Assembly: GCA_022013395.1 (NCBI GenBank) | Contig: JAKLQL010000398.1 | Location: 1-6,251, forward strand | Origin: Acetobacterium sp. | Lineage (GTDB): Bacteria; Bacillota; Clostridia; Eubacteriales; Eubacteriaceae | Direction: 5' to 3' | Length of the DNA stretch: 6,251 bases | Shown: one piece after another, positions 1 through 6,251 of the stretch | How positions within the stretch are numbered: the stretch's first letter is position 1 | How the letters are laid out: every line of letters begins with the position of its first letter | Position numbers and translations under genes: made by a program | The notes under the pieces: generated by a model | The model's database searches: none | What the model was told of the DNA's origin: nothing | The model's input: only the letters and a program-made list of their open reading frames with translations

Positions 1-2429
1 AATCCCAGAAGCTCTTTATAGTACTTCAGATCGGTACCTTTTACCAAATTATTACCTGCTGCAACAATTTTAGCGGTAGCCAGTTCAATCTGAGATTTAC
101 TGTTTTCTGAAGTCATGACATTGGTCGTGACAACTTTTTGATAGGCTGTCCAAGAAGTGGTGGTAGATTCCGCTTCTTTATCTTTATAGGTATTTAAGGC
201 AGCGTTATAGGCTGTGAGATCACCCTTTATAACCAGATTGAACTGAGCGGCTCTAATTTTATTCACTGCTGCTTCAACCTGAACCTTGGAACTATCTCTT
301 GTCATAATATTGGACATTAAGACTTTTTTATAAATAGTCCAACTTGCAACAGTATAGAGATCTTCATTTTTTTCATTGAATATTTTTTCGTAAGCAGCAT
401 AATCATCAGCAGTCACTTTAAACACTAGCTTGCTGGCCGCAGCTTTGATTTTACTTGCAGCTGCTTTGATCTCTGTGTCATTGTTGTCCGTGCTCATTTC
501 ATTGGCATCCAACACCTTTTTAAAGGTTGCCCAAGATGCCGAGGTATATAATTCTTCTTTGAATGAATTGACTAAATCATTATAAACGCCAATCTGACCT
601 TTTGCCGCTAAGTTGCCTTGTGCTGTTTCGATTTTTTTAATGGCGGCATTGATTTCATCCTTTGAGTTGTCGGTTGTCATTACATTCGCTTTGACCACTT
701 TTTGATAAGCCGCCCAAGATGCTGTAGTATAGTTTTCTTCTGTTTTTGAACTTAATAAGATCTGATATTCTGTCAGATCGCCTTTTTTTATCAAGGCCGT
801 CTGCGCTATTGTGATCTTTTCAACAGCCGTGTTGATCGCATCTTGACCGCTGCCAGCGGTTACTGCATTTAATTTCACAATTTTCTGGTAAGCTTCCCAT
901 GATTTTGAGGTATAATCAGCTTCATCAACCTTTGCCAAGGTCGCTTCATATTCAGCTAAATCTCCTGCCGGTAGTAACTTCTTCTGTGCAGCGATGATTT
1001 TTACTATTGCCGCATCAATTTCAGCCTGGGTGTTGTTCTTCGTCATTTTATTGGCATCCAGGACTTTTTGATACGTTGTCCAGGATTTCGCCATATAATC
1101 ATCTTTTTGGGCCGCTTCAACCACTGCTTCGTAGACAGTTAAATCGCCGGCTTTAACCAATAATTTTTGTGTCACTTCGATTGCTTTGATCGCCTTCTCT
1201 ACGGCTGTTTGGGTGGCATCTTCACTGAGATGTTCGGTATCGATGTAATTAGCATCGACAGTTTTCTGATAGGCGGTCCAGGAAATGGTCGTATAGTCAT
1301 CTTCCTTGACAGCTGCTAAAAGCGCCTTATAGGCGGTAAAATCAAACTTTCGCGCCATTTTTTTCTGTGCTTCAACAATCTTAGTTGTTGCATTATCCAC
1401 TTCTTCTTGAGAGTTGTTTTCTGTCATTTGATAAGCTGCCAATATTTTTTGATAAGCTACCCAAGAATCCGATGCGTAATCCGCAACTCTTACCGAATCA
1501 ACCGCCTGACGATACTTTGTCAGGTCTACCTTTTTTTGAAGTTGCTTTTGAGCTAATAGGATGTTATTTGTGGCTTCATTTATTTCGATTTGCGTGTTTG
1601 CCTGAGTCACTACATTCGCGTTAACGACTTCCATATATGTATCCCAGGTATCTTGAATGTATTCCACTTCACTAACTGCAGCCAAAGCAGCTTTATAAGC
1701 AGTTAAATTTTTACCTTTTACCAGATTTTTCTGAGCTGCCTGGATTGCAGTTGTTGCCCTGTTAATAGTTGTTGTCGAATCTGTTGTTCTAACCGTATTG
1801 GCATTCACAACATTCTGATAGGTATCCCATGAGGCGACGGTATAATCGTCTTCACTGACAGCCGCCAATGCTGCAAGATAGGCTTCATAGGCCGCATTTA
1901 CCTGTACCAGCTTTATTCTGATGCCTTCAAGGCGAAGCCCTTCGCCAGCAGTCCCGGCCGTTTCGCCGCTTTGAAACCAGGTTGAATCGTCTGTTTCGTT
2001 TCTTAGCCAGCCTTTGTTCTGCACTTGAACATTATATTTTAGAATATAGCCTGACACATTGTTAAGTACCAGCCGGATACTTTCCAGCCGTAACCCCGCG
2101 CCTTCAGTGCCGGCATCACTACCCATGTAAAAAGGACCCAAATTTCCGCGGTTTTGAACGTGAACATAGGTTTCTATTGAAGCACTACTTGGAAAATCCC
2201 CTGATAATTGAACTTCCAGTGCTTCCAGTCGTTTTCCTTCACCCACTGTTCCTGAAATTTCTCCATTTGTTTTCCAAACAGATTCCCACCCCTTGTCCTG
2301 AATATGGGTTTTATATTCCACACCCACTATCGCCGTGGTGGTCATTTCATCTTGTGCAAAGGCACTCGATGGCAATGCTATCGAAAACAAAAAAACCGCC
2401 ATCACTGCTGTTGCAACCGATTTTTTCAT
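1..2429 (-). CDS. Secreted ChW-repeat / FIVAR-like repeat surface protein, 3' end outside window
   Basis: The frame is open from an ATG at 2429 to the left edge: 809 complete codons, no stop, so the C-terminus is missing. Residues 1-25 form a signal peptide (MKK, hydrophobic core, AFA before QDE). Residues 37-175 hold three ChW-type repeats with the patterns VQ.(K/R)G(W) and GT.G.G.RLE.I. From residue 181 on there are ten full FIVAR-like helical repeats with the core (S/T)W..Y..V..AN...T..........A...I..AQ..L, then the first residues of an eleventh. No cysteine occurs in the visible part. ChW repeats are known from clostridial exported proteins, and FIVAR modules are three-helix bundles in long Gram-positive adhesins. 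I infer a rod-like wall-associated protein. The anchor, if any, would lie beyond the window. It has its own promoter and follows a terminator. The start is ambiguous: an in-frame GTG at 2453 has a stronger ribosome binding site and would add eight residues. Function beyond surface binding is unknown. Confidence 0.9.
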   Translation of the reverse strand, partial: MKKSVATAVMAVFLFSIALPSSAFAQDEMTTTAIVGVEYKTHIQDKGWESVWKTNGEISGTVGEGKRLEALEVQLSGDFPSSASIETYVHVQNRGNLGPFYMGSDAGTEGAGLRLESIRLVLNNVSGYILKYNVQVQNKGWLRNETDDSTWFQSGETAGTAGEGLRLEGIRIKLVQVNAAYEAYLAALAAVSEDDYTVASWDTYQNVVNANTVRTTDSTTTINRATTAIQAAQKNLVKGKNLTAYKAALAAVSEVEYIQDTWDTYMEVVNANVVTQANTQIEINEATNNILLAQKQLQKKVDLTKYRQAVDSVRVADYASDSWVAYQKILAAYQMTENNSQEEVDNATTKIVEAQKKMARKFDFTAYKALLAAVKEDDYTTISWTAYQKTVDANYIDTEHLSEDATQTAVEKAIKAIEVTQKLLVKAGDLTVYEAVVEAAQKDDYMAKSWTTYQKVLDANKMTKNNTQAEIDAAIVKIIAAQKKLLPAGDLAEYEATLAKVDEADYTSKSWEAYQKIVKLNAVTAGSGQDAINTAVEKITIAQTALIKKGDLTEYQILLSSKTEENYTTASWAAYQKVVKANVMTTDNSKDEINAAIKKIETAQGNLAAKGQIGVYNDLVNSFKEELYTSASWATFKKVLDANEMSTDNNDTEIKAAASKIKAAASKLVFKVTADDYAAYEKIFNEKNEDLYTVASWTIYKKVLMSNIMTRDSSKVQVEAAVNKIRAAQFNLVIKGDLTAYNAALNTYKDKEAESTTTSWTAYQKVVTTNVMTSENSKSQIELATAKIVAAGNNLVKGTDLKYYKELLG
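3..1889 (-). repeat. Array of ten complete FIVAR-like repeats plus a partial eleventh
   Basis: Residues 181 to about 797 hold ten tandem units, marked by an invariant tryptophan at residues 201, 262, 323, 384, 450, 511, 572, 633, 697 and 760. The spacings are 61, 61, 61, 66, 61, 61, 61, 64 and 63 residues. Each unit reads roughly Y...L..V.E.DYT..SW..YQK.V.AN.MT...SQ.EI..A..KI..AQ..L...GDLT. Residues 798-809 (TDLKYYKELLG) begin an eleventh that runs off the window. The DNA is diverged between units, apart from a block around the W codon that recurs about every 183 bp. The pattern fits FIVAR three-helix modules. The linker between units is often K-G-D-L-T. Confidence 0.85.
1905..2321 (-). repeat. 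Three tandem ChW (clostridial hydrophobic, conserved W) repeats
   Basis: Residues 37-175 contain three units of 45-48 residues. Unit 1 has Y39-K-T-H-I-Q-D-K-G-W48 and later GTVGEGKRLEAL. Unit 2 has Y88-V-H-V-Q-N-R-G-N96 and later GTEGAGLRLESI. Unit 3 has Y132-N-V-Q-V-Q-N-K-G-W141 and later GTAGEGLRLEGI. This is the ChW layout: Y..HVQ..GW, a variable loop, then aGT.G.g.RLEaI.i.l. Unit 2 has asparagine where the defining tryptophan should be. Known ChW proteins are exported and thought to bind surface or polysaccharide partners. The ligand here cannot be told. Confidence 0.85.
2355..2429 (-). other. Sec signal peptide of the ChW/FIVAR protein
   Basis: The first 25 residues have a basic start (MKK), a hydrophobic core (AVMAVFLFSIAL) and an A-F-A motif directly before Q26-D-E, a classic signal peptidase I site. 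There is no lipobox cysteine, so the protein is probably secreted, not a lipoprotein. With the alternative GTG start the signal would be 33 residues with more positive charge, and the cleavage site would not change. Confidence 0.85.
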
Positions 2430-2436
2430 AATTAAA

Positions 2437-2444
2437 TTCCTTCC
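2437..2444 (-). promoter_or_regulatory. Ribosome binding site for the ATG start at 2429
   Basis: The minus strand reads GGAAGGAA, with AAGGA ending eight bases before the ATG. This supports the ATG start, but the match to the anti-Shine-Dalgarno sequence is weaker than at the upstream site (2461-2467). Confidence 0.55.
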
Positions 2445-2460
2445 ATTTTTCACTTTCGTT

Positions 2461-2467
2461 CTCCTTT
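2461..2467 (-). promoter_or_regulatory. Strong AAAGGAG ribosome binding site for an alternative GTG start at 2453
   Basis: The minus strand reads AAAGGAG, then seven bases (AACGAAA), then GTG at 2453-2451, in frame with the ATG at 2429. It is the best Shine-Dalgarno match in this leader. Starting here would add MKNGRNLI ahead of MKKS. Either start gives an exported protein with the same cleavage site. Confidence 0.5.
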
Positions 2468-2525
2468 ATTTTATCGTCGTCTTACCGCTCAATTGATTGT
2501 TTTTTGTCTAGTTACTATATCGACT

Positions 2526-2554
2526 ATTTTACACGTTTATTTAGGTTTTTTCAA
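2526..2554 (-). promoter_or_regulatory. Sigma-A-type promoter of the ChW/FIVAR gene
   Basis: On the minus strand TTGAAA (2554-2549) is followed by exactly 17 bases and TAAAAT (2531-2526). Each hexamer matches the housekeeping consensus at five of six positions. Transcription would begin near A2520 or A2518, giving a leader of about 90 bases before the ATG. It lies downstream of the upstream gene's terminator, so this gene probably has its own transcript. No operator was recognised. Confidence 0.75.
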
Positions 2555-2624
2555 GAGATTCACCAGTCAGGAAGTTTTTAATTTTTAAATATCTAAAATC
2601 GTCTGTTATTTTAAGGCTCAAAGA

Positions 2625-2653
2625 CAAAAGAAGCCCTTAAAGAGCTTCTTTTG
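2625..2653 (-). terminator. Rho-independent terminator after the Ig-like protein gene
   Basis: A perfect 10-bp inverted repeat pairs 2625-2634 (CAAAAGAAGC) with 2644-2653 (GCTTCTTTTG) across a 9-base loop. On the minus strand the descending arm ends in a T-rich run (CTTCTTTTGTCTTT). It begins 22 bases past the TAA at 2676, the expected place. The arms are almost as T-rich in the other direction, but no plus-strand gene needs it. Confidence 0.8.
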
Positions 2654-2675
2654 CAAAAATTAACTATTATTTTGT

Positions 2676-5600
2676 TTAATTAAGGTCACCTGTAGCTAAG
2701 CTTGCCAGCGCAGATTCGGTAGCCGCAGTTCGTGCCAGAACAGTTGCATTCGCAGCATTAGCTGCATCAATTGTAAGACTTGAGATAATTGGAATATAAT
2801 CGGTTCCGTTGATACTGTATTCCAAGCCTTGTGCCGTTGTCACCTGCGACCCACCCATCATAAACTTTGCAGTTGCTATAATATTCTTATCCAAGGTAAC
2901 AATCGGGGCGCTTGCTGGTGCTGCAATTGTACCAATTGTCTCCGGTAACGAAGCAAATGCTGATGATGTGGCTTTTGTTCTAACTGTGATATCACCTACA
3001 GAAAAACTGACACTGGAGGCTGTTGTTGTGTACGAACCGCCACTGACGCTGTATTCATAAGTCGAACCTAAGCCGGTTACTGTTTTTGTAGCAACGCTAT
3101 AGTTAACACTGCTACTTGGCGCACTTGATCTTACTGGTGCAGTCAATGTTTGAATCAGTCCCACTGGGTCAAGCCCGATTGCTTTGACTCTAAAATAAGT
3201 GACTGTACCTGGCACTAACGTTACTGGGGTACCCGTTCCAAGTGAAGGTGATGAGAAACTATTATTATCATCATATTCAACTGTGCTTGGAATATTTTGA
3301 ACGGTTCTTTCATTCGCGTAATCGATCGTATATGCTGGTGCTGGCGGAATGTAACTATCTTCTGTCGGCCCTGTTTTACCCCATTTGGTAATTCGGTTAT
3401 CCGCAATTGTCACTTCTACGGCCTCAACATATTTTCCATCCGTCGCCGATATCTCAAATGCTGCTGTCCCATTCGTATTTTCAATCCACTGTGCCGGTAT
3501 AATCAAATCGCCGATATTTGGCGTTGACGGATCAGTCGATACAGCGCGATAATATATTTTAAATGTACCGCTTTGTGCTGCTTGGGCAATTGTCAGATTA
3601 ACCTTACCGCTCTCAGGGGTACTCTTTGACGCTACCGACACTGTTAATCCAGACGCTGCTGTTGGGGTAAATGCTGAACCTGAAACAATCGCAGCACTGG
3701 CAGGGTATTTCACGGTTGCCTTGGTTCGCAGATGAACTGTTCCGGTTGCGTATCCTCCTACAATCCCAGTTTGAGGTTTTGAATCACAGGTTTTCCATGT
3801 CGCCCCACTGTCCAGGCTATATTCATAATCAGTTGGACTTGTCTGACTTAGATTATTTGTCCAATTGAACCAATTATTCGTATCATCAATGATTAACGAA
3901 GTTGGTGGCGTCAATGCCGGTTCAACCGTTGCAATGAAGGTAACCGTTGTATCCAGTTTTGTTCCACGGGCCAAAGCCGCCGCACCAACTGATACCGCTA
4001 CATTTATATTAGTATCATAATCACCCGTTGCGTTCCCTGAAAGGGTAATGTTCAGGTGTGTTGCATCCACATAACTCACTCCGCCGATCGTTACACCTGC
4101 TGGCGATCCAGTCAGCGTGACGTTAGCTGAAATCACTTGTGCCTGGATGAGGGTATCATTACTCAATGCAACATTAAGTACTTTACCAGACTCTGCACCT
4201 TCGGTGATTGGAACACTTGTCGTTACCGCGATTGATGCTGTGGGCAAAGTAAATGCGGCTGTTGATTCCAGGGCTGCACTGGCTGGTTGGCGCAGCGTTG
4301 CTTTTGCTCGAACCTGTACTTTTCCGGCCGCGTAAGCTCCAGATATACCCGTCTGTGGATTGGCCGTACAGATCGTCCAGGTCGTTCCACCATCAACGCT
4401 GTATTCATAATCAGTTGCATTTTTTTGAGTTGCGTTGTATGTCCAGCCAAAGGTGTTATTTGCGTCATCAACGACTCCAGCTGTCGGTGTAACCAGAGCA
4501 CTTTCTTTTACGGCAATAAAGGTTACCGACGCATTTTTGGCAACTCCACCATTTGTAAAGGACACTGCGGCAACCTGAACCGTTGCCACGACATTTTCAT
4601 CATAATCTTTTGTGGAATTTCCAGAAAGCGTAATGGTGATATGTGTTGAATCGATATACAGGACACTACCGACTGTGATGCCTTCTGGTAAACCAGTCAT
4701 TGTGATATTGGTTGTATCAATTTTTGATTGGACAAAGGTGTCATTCGTTGCGGTTACTGTCAGTACTTCGTTGTTTTCAGCTCCTTCAACGATACTCCCA
4801 TCAGTAGCCGCGGTAATGGTAACCCCCGCTACTGCACTGGTGGCGGTACTGATTACCGTTTCTGAATATTTCCCGGTTCCCGTTACCGCGACCTTAATAA
4901 ACTTGCCTTCATCAGAAATAACTGGCTTATATGTATTGGCTGTTGCACCAGCAATATCCGTGTATGTGCCACCAACGGAATCCGCCCGTTGCCACTTGTA
5001 TGACACGGTTGCCTCAGCAGGTGTTGTAGCCGCCGTCAGGGTTGATCCAACAATGGCATTTCCAGTGATGCTGACACCGGTCACCGTTATCCCTGGAACT
5101 GTGAGTGGCATTTCATTACTCGCAACACCTCGGTTAAGAGCACTCGCTTTCGCCTGGATTTTTATATCGCCCCGCTTGGCTGTTCCAGTTAAATGAACAG
5201 TAACCTGGGTGGTACTGTCTTTGGTCACAGAACCAATTGTTAATTCTGTTGTTCCAAAATTACCAGTCCAGTTCGTGACTAAAGCAGCGTCAGTTGTAAA
5301 TGTATCATACGCAAGTTTGATGATAACATCCGGGTTAAGTTTACCCTGCTCGATCGTTGTAACAGTTGTCAATTCAGGATCTGCCTGGGTATTAACCGTC
5401 AGCATTTTTTCGCCAACCTTACCTGACCCATCAGTCGCTGTCGCTTTTACGGTTATAATCCCGGTGGTCTCGGCAGTGAGTAGACCGGTGCTGCTGATAC
5501 TGGCCGCTCCTGATCCATTCGTAACCGACCAGGTAATTTTGGGATTTGATGCCTCGGTTGGTTTAACGGTCGCAGTCATCTGTAATTTACTTCCTTTAGC

Positions 5601-6251
5601 CACAGTGGTCACATTGTTCGCACTGGTGACATTAATACTCGTCACCAAAATCGGGTCCGGTGCTTTCGGCTGAATCTTAACCTTCGAAGAAACCGTCAGG
5701 CTTTCAGGTTCAAGCTCATAGGTAACACTGTCGGCGTTCACATACGCCGAGACAACACGCCCCTTGCCTTTAATATCCGCTTTCCCATCCAATACTACAT
5801 AATCCAATCGGGATCCTGTTTCAAGGGTTAACGTACTGCCAGCGCCTTCCTCACTAACTGTCATTTTATTAATAACTGTTGTACTCAGCGATGTAATTTT
5901 TACCTTTGGTGCGTCAACCAGCACCGTATCAAATGTACCTTCTAAGATAATCTCATCACTGGAAACATCATCCGCTACAACAATATCCAGACCTGCCGCA
6001 TTCGTTGCGACAATCCGGATCTTGCCATTATAAGTACTTTGAACCGTAACCGTATTATAATCGCCGCCATTAATATGGATACTGTTCTCGCCGCCGCCGC
6101 GCACATAGGTTTTCCCCTCAACAGTTACGTTGTTCAAAGTAACGGCACCATCTTTGACTGCTTCTGAAATGATCAAGTTCCCCTTTATCTGCATATTCTG
6201 AAGAATTACACCATCAGCCTGAACAATCACATCCTGATTTATTACCGTGGT
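2676..6251 (-). CDS. Very large multidomain Ig-like surface protein, 5' end outside window
   Basis: The frame is open from the right edge to TAA at 2678-2676. The first possible in-window start, GTG at 6230, is not credible: codons upstream encode TTVINQD in the same beta-helix-like pattern, and no ribosome binding site is seen. Numbering from the GTG codon (residue 1): 1-190, beta-helix-like, with GNL.I.....DG.VTL.NVTVEGKTYV.GGGENSI; 195-280, BIG2-type Ig domain (KGSKLQMTATV, ITWSV, GLLTA); 281-378, beta module; 382-467, Ig-like module with Y411-K-W, DEGKFIKV and TGTGKY; 468-664 and 665-857, a tandem pair; 860-960, a module without recognised relatives; 966-1184, three small EY(S)/RTKAT modules. 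The only two cysteines are C621 and C815. There is no LPXTG, hydrophobic tail or S-layer homology domain at the C-terminus (ends ATGDLN), so any anchor must be N-terminal. Exported envelope location is inferred; the ligand is unknown. Confidence 0.9.
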   Translation of the reverse strand, partial: TTVINQDVIVQADGVILQNMQIKGNLIISEAVKDGAVTLNNVTVEGKTYVRGGGENSIHINGGDYNTVTVQSTYNGKIRIVATNAAGLDIVVADDVSSDEIILEGTFDTVLVDAPKVKITSLSTTVINKMTVSEEGAGSTLTLETGSRLDYVVLDGKADIKGKGRVVSAYVNADSVTYELEPESLTVSSKVKIQPKAPDPILVTSINVTSANNVTTVAKGSKLQMTATVKPTEASNPKITWSVTNGSGAASISSTGLLTAETTGIITVKATATDGSGKVGEKMLTVNTQADPELTTVTTIEQGKLNPDVIIKLAYDTFTTDAALVTNWTGNFGTTELTIGSVTKDSTTQVTVHLTGTAKRGDIKIQAKASALNRGVASNEMPLTVPGITVTGVSITGNAIVGSTLTAATTPAEATVSYKWQRADSVGGTYTDIAGATANTYKPVISDEGKFIKVAVTGTGKYSETVISTATSAVAGVTITAATDGSIVEGAENNEVLTVTATNDTFVQSKIDTTNITMTGLPEGITVGSVLYIDSTHITITLSGNSTKDYDENVVATVQVAAVSFTNGGVAKNASVTFIAVKESALVTPTAGVVDDANNTFGWTYNATQKNATDYEYSVDGGTTWTICTANPQTGISGAYAAGKVQVRAKATLRQPASAALESTAAFTLPTASIAVTTSVPITEGAESGKVLNVALSNDTLIQAQVISANVTLTGSPAGVTIGGVSYVDATHLNITLSGNATGDYDTNINVAVSVGAAALARGTKLDTTVTFIATVEPALTPPTSLIIDDTNNWFNWTNNLSQTSPTDYEYSLDSGATWKTCDSKPQTGIVGGYATGTVHLRTKATVKYPASAAIVSGSAFTPTAASGLTVSVASKSTPESGKVNLTIAQAAQSGTFKIYYRAVSTDPSTPNIGDLIIPAQWIENTNGTAAFEISATDGKYVEAVEVTIADNRITKWGKTGPTEDSYIPPAPAYTIDYANERTVQNIPSTVEYDDNNSFSSPSLGTGTPVTLVPGTVTYFRVKAIGLDPVGLIQTLTAPVRSSAPSSSVNYSVATKTVTGLGSTYEYSVSGGSYTTTASSVSFSVGDITVRTKATSSAFASLPETIGTIAAPASAPIVTLDKNIIATAKFMMGGSQVTTAQGLEYSINGTDYIPIISSLTIDAANAANATVLARTAATESALASLATGDLN
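2691..3335 (-). repeat. Three small EY(S)/RxKAT-type C-terminal modules
   Basis: Residues 966-1180 contain three shorter relatives of the second half of the tandem unit. The glutamate-tyrosine pairs lie at 985, 1059 and 1137, each followed 25-30 residues later by an arginine-centred motif: RVKA at 1014, RTKAT at 1084 and RTAAT at 1167. The first also carries IDYANE and a PGTVTYF stretch, a pattern I associate with repeats in other clostridial surface proteins. The 15-base block at 3046-3060 also occurs at 4396-4410 in the tandem unit, supporting common origin. Confidence 0.65.
3660..4829 (-). repeat. Tandem duplication of a ~194-residue two-part beta module
   Basis: Residues 468-664 and 665-857 of the Ig-like protein align along their length. 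Matching landmarks are I(V/T)EGAE at 480 and 675, the (I/V)D(S/A)TH(I/L).ITLSGN stretch at 527 and 722, DD(A/T)NN at 588 and 782, DYEYS at 607 and 801, the cysteine at 621 and 815, PQTGI at 625 and 819, and R(A/T)KAT at 641 and 835. Offsets are 194-195 residues. The DNA keeps a 16-base identical block (4402-4417 and 3820-3835, exactly 582 bp apart), so this is an internal duplication that has since diverged. Each unit looks like a beta-sandwich part followed by a DDxNN...EYS...RxKAT part. Confidence 0.85.

Noticed and set aside
1385..1624. Plus-strand open frame inside the FIVAR array, and another at 2177-2431
   Set aside because: Both are antisense to the continuous minus-strand frame that encodes the signal peptide, ChW and FIVAR repeats. 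The minus-strand reading explains all the structure.
3..1889. The ~183-bp periodicity as a CRISPR-like or satellite repeat
   Set aside because: The period equals 61 codons, the frame stays open throughout, and divergence follows protein constraints. It is a coding repeat, not a non-coding array.
2508..2526. Imperfect dyad (TAGT...ACTA) at the predicted transcription start, as a possible operator
   Set aside because: The arms are only four bases long in AT-rich DNA, too short to support a binding site.
2610..2641. Alternative hairpin TTTAAGG (2610-2616) with CCTTAAA (2635-2641) overlapping the terminator arm, suggesting an attenuator
   Set aside because: It is a 7-bp AT-rich stem downstream of a stop codon with no leader peptide or regulated gene attached. 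The 10-bp terminator stem is clearly stronger, so chance is the simpler explanation.
4612..5673. Two long plus-strand open frames (4612-5196 and 5209-5673) opposite the Ig-like gene
   Set aside because: They lie wholly antisense to a clearly coding frame with strong domain patterns. Their products are V/S/T/A-rich, as expected from the complement of V/T/A-rich beta repeats, and no matching domain or convincing ribosome binding site was seen.

Overview
The window carries two large surface-protein genes, both on the minus strand and both cut by the window edges. It looks like a Gram-positive member of the Clostridia. The evidence is ChW repeats (a module typical of clostridia), FIVAR-like helical repeats, Bacterial Ig-like group 2 domains, AT-rich intergenic DNA, a strong AAAGGAG-type ribosome binding site and a good sigma-A promoter. 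The module mix recalls Acetobacterium/Eubacterium-type acetogens, but that placement is a guess from domain content, not from any marker gene.

Layout in transcription order (right to left). From 6251 to 2676 lies the 3' part of a gene for a very large secreted beta-rich protein. At least 1191 codons are visible and the reading frame is still open at the right edge, so its true start and any signal peptide or cell-wall anchor lie outside the window. Its modules, N to C, are: a beta-helix-like region, a BIG2-type Ig domain, two further beta-sandwich modules, a tandem pair of ~194-residue units, a unique module, and three related smaller C-terminal modules. A rho-independent terminator follows its stop codon (2653 to 2625).

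The 246-bp gap (2430-2675) holds that terminator, a sigma-A promoter (TTGAAA, 17 bp, TAAAAT) and two candidate ribosome binding sites for the next gene. From 2429 to the left edge runs the 5' part of a second gene: a signal peptide, three ChW repeats, then ten complete FIVAR-like repeats of about 61 residues and the start of an eleventh. The frame is open at the left edge, so the C-terminus is not visible.

Both proteins are predicted to be exported repeat-built proteins of the cell envelope, probably for adhesion, wall association or surface layering. No enzyme active site is visible in either. The terminator and promoter between them suggest separate transcription units. No RNA gene, mobile element, CRISPR array or phage gene was seen. 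The long plus-strand reading frames opposite the right-hand gene look like antisense shadows.
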